Assembly: GCF_050908995.1 (NCBI RefSeq)
Contig: NW_027484910.1
Location: 372,001-436,000, forward strand
Length of the DNA stretch: 64,000 bases
From: Andrena cerasifolii
Lineage: Eukaryota > Arthropoda > Insecta > Hymenoptera > Andrenidae
Direction: 5' to 3'
In this document: positions 37,977 through 50,900 of the stretch, one piece after another
How the letters are laid out: every line of letters begins with the position of its first letter
How positions within the stretch are numbered: position 1 is the first letter of the stretch
Notes under the pieces: generated by a model
Seen by the model: only the letters and a program-made list of their open reading frames with translations
Database searches by the model: none
What the model was told of the DNA's origin: nothing
Translations under genes and position numbers: made by a program

Positions 37977-40900
37977 AATATCAGTTTTTCGATATAGGTT
38001 TTTCAATATCGGTTTTTCAATATTTGTTCTCCAATATCGGTTTTTCAATATCGGTTCTAATATCGGATTCAATATCGGTTTTTCAATATCGGTTTTTTCA
38101 ATATCAGTTTTTCGATATCAGTTTTTCAATATTTGTTTTTCAATATCGGTTTTTCAATATCGGTTCTAATATCGGTTTCAATATCGGTTTTTCAATATCG
38201 GTTTTGCAATATCAGTTTTTCGATATAGGTTTTTCAATATCGGTTTTTCAATATCGGTTTTGCAATATCAGTTTTTCGATATAGGTTTTTCAATATCGGT
38301 TTTTCAATATCGGTTTTGCAATATCAGTTTTTCGATATATGTTTTTCAATATCGGTTTTTCAATATCGGTTTTTCAATATCGGTTCTAATATCGGTTTCA
38401 ATATCAGTTTTTCAATATTTGTTTTCCAATATCGGTTTTTCAATATCGGTTCTAATATCGGATTCAATATCGGCTTTTCAATATCGGTTTTTCAATATCG
38501 GTTTTTCAATATCAGTTTTTCAATATTTGTTCTCCAATATCGGTTTTTGAATATCGGTTCTAATATCGGATTCAATATCGGGTTTTCAATATCGGTTTTT
38601 CAATATCAGTTTTTCGATATCAGTTTTTCAATATTTGTTTTTCAATATCGGTTTTTCAATATCGGTTCTAATATCGGTTTCAATATCGGTTTTTCAATAT
38701 CGGTTTTTCAATATCAGTTTTTCGATATCAGTTTTTCAAGATTTGTTCTCCAATATCGGTTTTTGAATATCGGTTCTAATATCGGATTCAATATCAGTTT
38801 TTCAATATCGGTTCTAATATCGGATTCAATACCGGTTTTTCAATATCGGTTCTAATATCGGATTCAATACCGGTTTTTCAATATCGGTTTTTCAATATCA
38901 GTTTTTCGATATCAGTTTTTCAATATTTGTTCTCCAATATCGGTTTTTGAATATCGGTTCTAATATCGGATTCAATATCGGTTTTTCAATATCGTTTTTG
39001 CAATATCAGTTTTTCGATATAGGTTTTTCAATATCGGTTTTTCAATATCGGTTTTTCAATATCGGTTCTAATATCGGATACAATATCGGTTTTTCAATAT
39101 CGGTTATTCAATATCAGTTTTTCAATATTTGTTCTCCAATATCGGATTCAATATCGGTTTTTCAATATCGGTTCTAATATCGGATTCAATATCGGTTTTT
39201 CAATATCGGGTTTTCAATATCAGTTTTTCGATATCAGTTTTTCAATATTTGCTTTACAATATCGGTTTTTCAATATCGGTTCTAATATCGGTTTCAATAT
39301 CGGTTTTTCAATATCAGTTTTTCGATATAGGTTTTTCAATATCGGTTTTTCAATATCGGTTTTCCAATATCAGTTTTTCAATATTTGGTTTTCAATATCG
39401 GTTTTTGAATATCGGTTCTAATATCGGTTCAATATCGGTTTTTCAATATCGGTTTTTCAATATCGGTTCTAATATCGGTTTCAATATCGGTTTTTCAATA
39501 TCGGTTTTTCAATATCAGTTTTTCAATATTTGTTCTCCAATATCGGTTTTTGAATATCGGTTCTAATATCGGATTCAATATCGGTTTTTCAATATCAGTT
39601 TTTCAGTATTTGTTCTCCAATATCGGTTTTTGAATATCGGTTCTAATATCGGTTTCAATATCGGTTTTTCAATATCGGTTTTTCAATATTTGTTCTCCAA
39701 TATCGGTTTTTGAATATCGGTTCCAATATCGGATTCAATATCGGTTTTTCAGTATCGGTTCTAATATCGGATTCAATATCGGTATTTCAATATCGGTTTT
39801 GCAATATCGGGTTTTCAATATCAGTTTTTCGATATCAGTTTTTCAATATTTGTTCTCTAATATCGGTTTTTGAATATCGGTTCTAATATCGGATTCAATA
39901 TCGGGTTTTCAATATCGGTTTTTCAATATCAGTTTTTCGATATCAGTTTTTCAATATTTGTTCTCCAATATCGGTTTTTGAATATCGGTTCTAATATCGG
40001 TTCTAATATCGGATTCAATACCGGTTTTTCAATATCGGTTTTTCAATATCAGTTTTTCGATATCAGTTTTTCAATATTTGTTCTCCAATATCGGTTTTTG
40101 AATATCGGTTCTAATATCGGTTTCAATATCGGTTTTTCAATATCGGTTTTTCAATATCAGTTTTTCAATATTTGTTCTCCAATATCGGTTTTTGAATATC
40201 GGTTCTAATATCGGATTCAATATCGGTTTTTCAATATCAGTTTTTCAATATTTGTTTTTCGATATCAGTTTTTCAATATTTGCTTTACAATATCAGTTTT
40301 TCAATATCGGTTCTAATATCGGATTCAATATCGGTTTTGCAATATCAGTTTTTCAATATCAGTTTTTCAATATCAGTTTTTCAATATCAGTTTTTCAATA
40401 TCGGTTTTTGAATATTTGTTCTCCAATATCGGTTTTTGAATATCGGTTCTAATATCGGATTCAATATCGGTTTTTCAATATCGGTTTTGCAATATCAGTT
40501 TTTCGATATAGGTTTTTCAATATCGGTTTTTCAATATCGGTTTTGCAATATCAGTTTTTCGATATAGGTTTTTCAATATCGGTTTTTCAATATCGGTTTT
40601 GCAATATCAGTTTTTCGATATAGGTTTTTCAATATCGGTTTTTCAATATCGGTTCTAATATCGGTTTTTCAATATCAGTTTTTCGATATCAGTTTTTCAA
40701 TATTTGTTTTTCAATATCGGTTTTTCAATATCGGTTCTAATATCGGTTTCAATATCGGTTATTCAATATCAGTTTTTCGATATCAGTTTTTCAAGATTTG
40801 TTCTCCAATATCGGTTTTTGAATATCGGTTCTAATATCGGATTCAATATCAGTTTTTCAATATCGGTTCTAATATCGGATTCAATACCGGTTTTTCAATA

Positions 40901-42604
40901 TCGGTTCTAATATCGGATTCAATACCGGTTTTTCAATATCGGTTTTTCAATATCAGTTTTTCGATATCAGTTTTTCAATATTTGTTCTCCAATATCGGTT
41001 TTTGAATATCGGTTCTAATATCGGATTCAATATCGGTTTTTCAATATCGTTTTTGCAATATCAGTTTTTCGATATAGGTTTTTCAATATCGGTTTTTCAA
41101 TATCGGTTTTTCAATATCGGTTCTAATATCGGATTCAATATCGGTTTTTCAATATCGGTTATTCAATATCAGTTTTTCAATATTTGTTCTCCAATATCGG
41201 ATTCAATATCGGTTTTTCAATATCGGTTCTAATATCGGATTCAATATCGGTTTTTCAATATCGGGTTTTCAATATCAGTTTTTCGATATCAGTTTTTCAA
41301 TATTTGCTTTACAATATCGGTTTTTCAATATCGGTTCTAATATCGGTTTCAATATCGGTTTTTCAATATCAGTTTTTCGATATAGGTTTTTCAATATCGG
41401 TTTTTCAATATCGGTTTTTCAATATCAGTTTTTCAATATTTGGTTTTCAATATCGGTTTTTGAATATCGGTTCTAATATCGGTTCAATATCGGTTTTTCA
41501 ATATCGGTTTTTCAATATCGGTTCTAATATCGGTTTCAATATCGGTTTTTCAATATCGGTTTTTCAATATCAGTTTTTCAATATTTGTTCTCCAATATCG
41601 GTTTTTGAATATCGGTTCTAATATCGGATTCAATATCGGTTTTTCAATATCAGTTTTTCAGTATTTGTTCTCCAATATCGGTTTTTGAATATCGGTTCTA
41701 ATATCGGATTCAATATCGGTTTTTCAATATCGGTTTTGCAATATCGGGTTTTCAATATCAGTTTTTCGATATCAGTTTTTCAATATTTGTTCTCTAATAT
41801 CGGTTTTTGAATATCGGTTCTAATATCGGATTCAATATCGGGTTTTCAATATCGGTTTTTCAATATCAGTTTTTCGATATCAGTTTTTCAATATTTGTTT
41901 TTCAATATCGGTTTTTCAATATCGGTTCTAATATCGGATTCAATATCGGTTTTGCAATATCAGTTTTTCGATATCAGTTTTTCAATATTTGTTTTTCAAT
42001 ATCGGTTTTTCAATATCGGTTCTAATATCGGTTTCAATATCGGTTTTTCAATATCGGTTTTTCAATATCAGTTTTTCGATATCAGTTTTTCAATATTTGT
42101 TCTCCAATATCGGTTTTTGAATATCGGTTCTAATATCGGTTCTAATATCGGATTCAATACCGGTTTTTCAATATCGGTTTTTCAATATCAGTTTTTCGAT
42201 ATCAGTTTTTCAATATTTGTTCTCCAATATCGGTTTTTGAATATCGGTTCTAATATCGGTTTCAATATCGGTTTTTCAATATCGGTTTTTCAATATCAGT
42301 TTTTCAATATTTGTTCTCCAATATCGGTTTTTGAATATCGGTTCTAATATCGGATTCAATATCGGTTTTTCAATATCAGTTTTTCAATATTTGTTTTTCG
42401 ATATCAGTTTTTCAATATTTGCTTTACAATATCAGTTTTTCAATATCGGTTCTAATATCGGATTCAATATCGGTTTTGCAATATCAGTTTTTCAATATCA
42501 GTTTTTCAATATCAGTTTTTCAATATCAGTTTTTCAATATCGGTTTTTCAATATTTGTTCTCCAATATCGGTTTTTGAATATCGGTTCTAATATCGGATT
42601 CAAT
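37977..42604 (+). repeat. 5.1-kb period repeat, copy 2
   Basis: Partner of 32866-37575, with AAGATTTG subunits at 38738 and 40793. From about 38520 it is also the left half of the 4.03-kb tandem duplication. The private unit GGATACAATATCGG near 39076 is shared with 43104 in the following copy but not with the earlier one, which orders the events. TTTCCAATATCAG near 39361 is private to this copy. Confidence 0.86.
38520..42548 (+). repeat. 4.03-kb direct tandem duplication, left copy
   Basis: Matched to the next segment at 4028 bp (38738/42766, 38947/42975). The offset falls to 4027 bp after a 1-bp loss near 43839 (39870/43897, 40192/44219) and to 4013 bp after loss of one B unit near 44400 (40704/44717, 40793/44806, 41807/45820, 42331/46344). 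Three indels in 4 kb, two of them one unit or less, mark a young duplication. Confidence 0.9.
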
Positions 42605-45600
42605 ATCGGGTTTTCAATATCGGTTTTTCAATATCAGTTTTTCGATATCAGTTTTTCAATATTTGTTTTTCAATATCGGTTTTTCAATATCGGTTCTAAT
42701 ATCGGTTTCAATATCGGTTTTTCAATATCGGTTTTTCAATATCAGTTTTTCGATATCAGTTTTTCAAGATTTGTTCTCCAATATCGGTTTTTGAATATCG
42801 GTTCTAATATCGGATTCAATATCAGTTTTTCAATATCGGTTCTAATATCGGATTCAATACCGGTTTTTCAATATCGGTTCTAATATCGGATTCAATACCG
42901 GTTTTTCAATATCGGTTTTTCAATATCAGTTTTTCGATATCAGTTTTTCAATATTTGTTCTCCAATATCGGTTTTTGAATATCGGTTCTAATATCGGATT
43001 CAATATCGGTTTTTCAATATCGTTTTTGCAATATCAGTTTTTCGATATAGGTTTTTCAATATCGGTTTTTCAATATCGGTTTTTCAATATCGGTTCTAAT
43101 ATCGGATACAATATCGGTTTTTCAATATCGGTTATTCAATATCAGTTTTTCAATATTTGTTCTCCAATATCGGATTCAATATCGGTTTTTCAATATCGGT
43201 TCTAATATCGGATTCAATATCGGTTTTACAATATCGGGTTTTCAATATCAGTTTTTCGATATCAGTTTTTCAATATTTGCTTTACAATATCGGTTTTTCA
43301 ATATCGGTTCTAATATCGGTTTCAATATCGGTTTTTCAATATCAGTTTTTCGATATAGGTTTTTCAATATCGGTTTTTCAATATCGGTTTTTCAATATCA
43401 GTTTTTCAATATTTGGTTTTCAATATCGGTTTTTGAATATCGGTTCTAATATCGGTTCAATATCGGTTTTTCAATATCGGTTTTTCAATATCGGTTCTAA
43501 TATCGGTTTCAATATCGGTTTTTCAATATCGGTTTTTCAATATCAGTTTTTCAATATTTGTTCTCCAATATCGGTTTTTGAATATCGGTTCTAATATCGG
43601 ATTCAATATCGGTTTTTCAATATCAGTTTTTCAGTATTTGTTCTCCAATATCGGTTTTTGAATATCGGTTCTAATATCGGTTTCAATATCGGTTTTTCAA
43701 TATCGGTTTTTCAATATTTGTTCTCCAATATCGGTTTTTGAATATCGGTTCCAATATCGGATTCAATATCGGTTTTTCAGTATCGGTTCTAATATCGGAT
43801 TCAATATCGGTATTTCAATATCGGTTTTGCAATATCGGTTTTCAATATCAGTTTTTCGATATCAGTTTTTCAATATTTGTTCTCTAATATCGGTTTTTGA
43901 ATATCGGTTCTAATATCGGATTCAATATCGGGTTTTCAATATCGGTTTTTCAATATCAGTTTTTCGATATCAGTTTTTCAATATTTGTTCTCCAATATCG
44001 GTTTTTGAATATCGGTTCTAATATCGGTTCTAATATCGGATTCAATACCGGTTTTTCAATATCGGTTTTTCAATATCAGTTTTTCGATATCAGTTTTTCA
44101 ATATTTGTTCTCCAATATCGGTTTTTGAATATCGGTTCTAATATCGGTTTCAATATCGGTTTTTCAATATCGGTTTTTCAATATCAGTTTTTCAATATTT
44201 GTTCTCCAATATCGGTTTTTGAATATCGGTTCTAATATCGGATTCAATATCGGTTTTTCAATATCAGTTTTTCAATATTTGTTTTTCGATATCAGTTTTT
44301 CAATATTTGCTTTACAATATCAGTTTTTCAATATCGGTTCTAATATCGGATTCAATATCGGTTTTGCAATATCAGTTTTTCAATATCAGTTTTTCAATAT
44401 CAGTTTTTCAATATCGGTTTTTGAATATTTGTTCTCCAATATCGGTTTTTGAATATCGGTTCTAATATCGGATTCAATATCGGTTTTTCAATATCGGTTT
44501 TGCAATATCAGTTTTTCGATATAGGTTTTTCAATATCGGTTTTTCAATATCGGTTTTGCAATATCAGTTTTTCGATATAGGTTTTTCAATATCGGTTTTT
44601 CAATATCGGTTTTGCAATATCAGTTTTTCGATATAGGTTTTTCAATATCGGTTTTTCAATATCGGTTCTAATATCGGTTTTTCAATATCAGTTTTTCGAT
44701 ATCAGTTTTTCAATATTTGTTTTTCAATATCGGTTTTTCAATATCGGTTCTAATATCGGTTTCAATATCGGTTATTCAATATCAGTTTTTCGATATCAGT
44801 TTTTCAAGATTTGTTCTCCAATATCGGTTTTTGAATATCGGTTCTAATATCGGATTCAATATCAGTTTTTCAATATCGGTTCTAATATCGGATTCAATAC
44901 CGGTTTTTCAATATCGGTTCTAATATCGGATTCAATACCGGTTTTTCAATATCGGTTTTTCAATATCAGTTTTTCGATATCAGTTTTTCAATATTTGTTC
45001 TCCAATATCGGTTTTTGAATATCGGTTCTAATATCGGATTCAATATCGGTTTTTCAATATCGTTTTTGCAATATCAGTTTTTCGATATAGGTTTTTCAAT
45101 ATCGGTTTTTCAATATCGGTTTTTCAATATCGGTTCTAATATCGGATTCAATATCGGTTTTTCAATATCGGTTATTCAATATCAGTTTTTCAATATTTGT
45201 TCTCCAATATCGGATTCAATATCGGTTTTTCAATATCGGTTCTAATATCGGATTCAATATCGGTTTTTCAATATCGGGTTTTCAATATCAGTTTTTCGAT
45301 ATCAGTTTTTCAATATTTGCTTTACAATATCGGTTTTTCAATATCGGTTCTAATATCGGTTTCAATATCGGTTTTTCAATATCAGTTTTTCGATATAGGT
45401 TTTTCAATATCGGTTTTTCAATATCGGTTTTTCAATATCAGTTTTTCAATATTTGGTTTTCAATATCGGTTTTTGAATATCGGTTCTAATATCGGTTCAA
45501 TATCGGTTTTTCAATATCGGTTTTTCAATATCGGTTCTAATATCGGTTTCAATATCGGTTTTTCAATATCGGTTTTTCAATATCAGTTTTTCAATATTTG

Positions 45601-46562
45601 TTCTCCAATATCGGTTTTTGAATATCAGTTCTAATATCGGATTCAATATCGGTTTTTCAATATCAGTTTTTCAGTATTTGTTCTCCAATATCGGTTTTTG
45701 AATATCGGTTCTAATATCGGATTCAATATCGGTTTTTCAATATCGGTTTTGCAATATCGGGTTTTCAATATCAGTTTTTCGATATCAGTTTTTCAATATT
45801 TGTTCTCTAATATCGGTTTTTGAATATCGGTTCTAATATCGGATTCAATATCGGGTTTTCAATATCGGTTTTTCAATATCAGTTTTTCGATATCAGTTTT
45901 TCAATATTTGTTTTTCAATATCGGTTTTTCAATATCGGTTCTAATATCGGATTCAATATCGGTTTTGCAATATCAGTTTTTCGATATCAGTTTTTCAATA
46001 TTTGTTTTTCAATATCGGTTTTTCAATATCGGTTCTAATATCGGTTTCAATATCGGTTTTTCAATATCGGTTTTTCAATATCAGTTTTTCGATATCAGTT
46101 TTTCAATATTTGTTCTCCAATATCGGTTTTTGAATATCGGTTCTAATATCGGTTCTAATATCGGATTCAATACCGGTTTTTCAATATCGGTTTTTCAATA
46201 TCAGTTTTTCGATATCAGTTTTTCAATATTTGTTCTCCAATATCGGTTTTTGAATATCGGTTCTAATATCGGTTTCAATATCGGTTTTTCAATATCGGTT
46301 TTTCAATATCAGTTTTTCAATATTTGTTCTCCAATATCGGTTTTTGAATATCGGTTCTAATATCGGATTCAATATCGGTTTTTCAATATCAGTTTTTCAA
46401 TATTTGTTTTTCGATATCAGTTTTTCAATATTTGCTTTACAATATCAGTTTTTCAATATCGGTTCTAATATCGGATTCAATATCGGTTTTGCAATATCAG
46501 TTTTTCAATATCAGTTTTTCAATATCAGTTTTTCAATATCAGTTTTTCAATATCGGTTTTTG
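42549..46562 (+). repeat. 4.03-kb direct tandem duplication, right copy
   Basis: Right partner of 38520-42548. At the join, near 42549, a run of B units and an A unit meets TTTTTCAATATTTG. At the same relative place in other copies (for example 46562, 40409, 37517) the unit is TTTTTGAATATTTG, so C replaces G exactly where the copies meet. The breakpoint lies within the shared T run. Private changes include TTTTACAATATCGGG near 43226 and AATATCAGTTCTAAT near 45623. Confidence 0.87.
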
Positions 46563-47940
46563 AATATTTGTTCTCCAATATCGGTTTTTGAATATCGGTT
46601 CTAATATCGGATTCAATATCGGTTTTTCAATATCGGTTTTGCAATATCAGTTTTTCGATATAGGTTTTTCAATATCGGTTTTTCAATATCGGTTTTGCAA
46701 TATCAGTTTTTCGATATAGGTTTTTCAATATCGGTTTTTCAATATCGGTTTTGCAATATCAGTTTTTCGATATAGGTTTTTCAATATCGGTTTTTCAATA
46801 TCGGTTCTAATATCGGTTTCAATATCAGTTTTTCAATATCGGTTTTTCAATATTTGTTTTCCAATATCGGTTTTTCAATATCGGTTCTAATATCGGATTC
46901 AATATCGGCTTTTCAATATCGGTTTTTCAATATCAGTTTTTCGATATCAGTTTTTCAATATTTGTTTTTCAATATCGGTTTTTCAATATCAGTTTTTCGA
47001 TATCAGTTTTTCAATATTTGTTTTTCAATATCGGTTTTTCAATATCGGTTCTAATATCGGTTTCAATATCGGTTTTTCAATATCGGTTTTTCAATATCAG
47101 TTTTTCAATATTTGTTCTCCAATATCGGTTTTTGAATATCGGTTCTAATATCGGTTTCAATATCGGTTTTTCAATATCGGTTTTTCAATATTTGTTCTCC
47201 AATATCGGTTTTTGAATATCGGTTCCAATATCGGATTCAATATCGGTTTTTCAATATCGGTTCTAATATCGGATTCAATATCGGTTTTTCAATATCGGTT
47301 TTGCAATATCAGTTTTTCGATATAGGTTTTTCAATATCGGTTCTAATATCGGTTTCAATATCAGTTTTTCGATATAGGTTTTTCAATATCGGTTTTTCAA
47401 TATTTGTTCTCCAATATCGGTTTTTGAATATCGGTTCTAATATCGGATTGAATATCGGTTTTTCAATATCGGTTTTTTCAATATCAGTTTTTCGATATCA
47501 GTTTTTCAATATTTGTTTTTCAATATCGGTTTTTCAATATCGGTTCTAATATCGGTTTCAATATCGGTTTTTCAATATCGGTTTTGCAATATCAGTTTTT
47601 CGATATAGGTTTTTCAATATCGGTTTTTCAATATCGGTTTTGCAATATCAGTTTTTCGATATATGTTTTTCAATATCGGTTTTTCAATATCGGTTTTTCA
47701 ATATCGGTTCTAATATCGGTTTCAATATCAGTTTTTCAATATTTGTTTTCCAATATCGGTTTTTCAATATCGGTTCTAATATCGGATTCAATATCGGCTT
47801 TTCAATATCGGTTTTTCAATATCGGTTTTTCAATATCAGTTTTTCAATATTTGTTCTCCAATATCGGTTTTTGAATATCGGTTCTAATATCGGATTCAAT
47901 ATCGGGTTTTCAATATCGGTTTTTCAATATCAGTTTTTCG
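46563..47940 (+). repeat. Region 4: mosaic linker
   Basis: There is no gene. The left part (46344-47260) matches about 52855-53760 at an offset of 6511 bp, and it also resembles 5970-6330. The right part (47301-47960) resembles 37921-38600. It carries a J-K-A-A triplet at 46637-46804 and a private GGATTGAATATCGG near 47446. It joins the second and third higher-order domains. Confidence 0.75.
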
Positions 47941-50900
47941 ATATCAGTTTTTCGATATAGGTTTTTCAATATCGGTTTTTCAATATCGGTTCTAATATCG
48001 GTTTTTCAATATCAGTTTTTCGATATCAGTTTTTCAATATCGGTTCTAATATCGGTTTTTCAATATCAGTTTTTCGATATCAGTTTTTCAATATTTGTTT
48101 TTCAATATCGGTTTTTCAATATCGGTTCTAATATCGGTTTCAATATCGGTTATTCAATATCAGTTTTTCGATATCAGTTTTTCAAGATTTGTTCTCCAAT
48201 ATCGGTTTTTGAATATCGGTTCTAATATCGGATTCAATATCAGTTTTTCAATATCGGTTCTAATATCGGATTCAATACCGGTTTTTCAATATCGGTTCTA
48301 ATATCGGATTCAATACCGGTTTTTCAATATCGGATTTTCAATATCAGTTTTTCGATATCAGTTTTTCAATATTTGTTCTCCAATATCGGTTTTTGAATAT
48401 CGGTTCTAATATCGGATTCAATATCGGTTTTTCAATATCGTTTTTGCAATATCAGTTTTTCGATATAGGTTTTTCAATATCGGTTTTTCAATATCGGTTT
48501 TTCAATATCGGTTCTAATATCGGATTCAATATCGGTTTTTCAATATCGGTTATTCAATATCAGTTTTTCAATATTTGTTCTCCAATATCGGATTCAATAT
48601 CGGTTTTTCAATATCGGTTCTAATATCGGATTCAATATCGGTTTTTCAATATCGGGTTTTCAATATCAGTTTTTCGATATCAGTTTTTCAATATTTGCTT
48701 TTCAATATCGGTTCTAATATCGGTTTCAATATCGGTTTTTCAATATCAGTTTTTCGATATAGGTTTTTCAATATCGGTTTTTCAATATCGGTTTTTCAAT
48801 ATCAGTTTTTCAATATTTGGTTTTCAATATCGGTTTTTGAATATCGGTTCTAATATCGGTTCAATATCGGTTTTTCAATATCGGTTTTTCAATATCGGTT
48901 CTAATATCGGTTTCAATATCGGTTTTTCAATATCGGTTTTTCAATATCAGTTTTTCAATATTTGTTCTCCAATATCGGTTTTTGAATATCGGTTATAATA
49001 TCGGATTCAATATCGGTTTTTCAATATCAGTTTTTCAGTATTTGTTCTCCAATATCGGTTTTTGAATATCGGTTCTAATATCGGTTTCAATATCGGTTTT
49101 TCAATATCGGTTTTTCAATATTTGTTCTCCAATATCGGTTTTTGAATATCGGTTCCAATATCGGATTCAATATCGGTTTTTCAATATCGGTTCTAATATC
49201 GGATTCAATATCGGTTTTTCAATATCGGTTTTGCAATATCGGGTTTTCAATATCAGTTTTTCGATATCAGTTTTTCAATATTTGTTCTCTAATATCGGTT
49301 TTTGAATATCGGTTCTAATATCGGATTCAATATCGGGTTTTCAATATCGGTTTTTCAATATCAGTTTTTCGATATCAGTTTTTCAATATTTGTTTTTCAA
49401 TATCGGTTCTAATATCGGATTCAATATCGGTTTTGCAATATCAGTTTTTCGATATCAGTTTTTCAATATTTGTTTTTCAATATCGGTTTTTCAATATCGG
49501 TTCTAATATCGGTTTCAATATCGGTTTTTCAATATCGGTTTTTCAATATCAGTTTTTCGATATCAGTTTTTCAATATTTGTTCTCCAATATCGGTTTTTG
49601 AATATCGGTTCTAATATCGGTTCTAATATCGGATTCAATACCGGTTTTTCAATATCGGTTTTTCAATATCAGTTTTTTGATATCAGTTTTTCAATATTTG
49701 TTCTCCAATATCGGTTTTTGAATATCGGTTCTAATATCGGTTTCAATATCGGTTTTTCAATATCGGTTTTTCAATATCAGTTTTTCAATATTTGTTCTCC
49801 AATATCGGTTTTTGAATATCGGTTCTAATATCGGATTCAATATCGGTTTTTCAATATCAGTTTTTCAATATTTGTTTTTCGATATCAGTTTTTCAATATT
49901 TGCTTTACAATATCAGTTTTTCAATATCGGTTCTAATATCGGATTCAATATCGGTTTTGCAATATCAGTTTTTCAATATCAGTTTTTCAATATCAGTTTT
50001 TCAATATCAGTTTTTCAATATCGGTTTTTGAATATTTGTTCTCCAATATCGGTTTTTTAATATCGGTTCTAATATCGGATTCAATATCGGTTTTTCAATA
50101 TCGGTTTTGCAATATCAGTTTTTCGACATAGGTTTTTCAATATCGGTTTTTCAATATCGGTTTTGCAATATCAGTTTTTCGATATAGGTTTTTCAATATC
50201 GGTTTTTCAATATCGGTTTTGCAATATCAGTTTTTCGATATAGGTTTTTCAATATCGGTTTTTCAATATCGGTTCTAATATCGGTTTCAATATCAGTTTT
50301 TCAATATCGGTTTTTCAATATTTGTTTTCCAATATCGGTTTTTCAATATCGGTTCTAATATCGGATTCAATATCGGCTTTTCAATATCGGTTTTTCAATA
50401 TCAGTTTTTCGATATCAGTTTTTCAATATTTGTTTTTCAATATCGGTTTTTCAATATCAGTTTTTCGATATCAGTTTTTCAATATTTGTTTTTCAATATC
50501 GGTTTTTCAATATCAGTTTTTCGATATCAGTTTTTCAATATTTGTTTTTCAATATCGGTTTTTCAATATCGGTTCTAATATCGGTTTCAATATCGGTTTT
50601 TCAATATCGGTTTTTCAATATCAGTTTTTCAATATTTGTTCTCCAATATCGGTTTTTGAATATCGGTTCTAATATCGGATTCAATATCGGTTTTTCAATA
50701 TCAGTTTTTCAGTATTTGTTCTTCAATATCGGTTTTTGAATATCGGTTCTAATATCGGTTTCAATATCGGTTTTTCAATATCGGTTTTTCAATATTTGTT
50801 CTCCAATATCGGTTTTTGAATATCGGTTCCAATATCGGATTCAATATCGGTTTTTCAATATCGGTTCTAATATCGGATTCAATATCGGTTTTTCAATATC

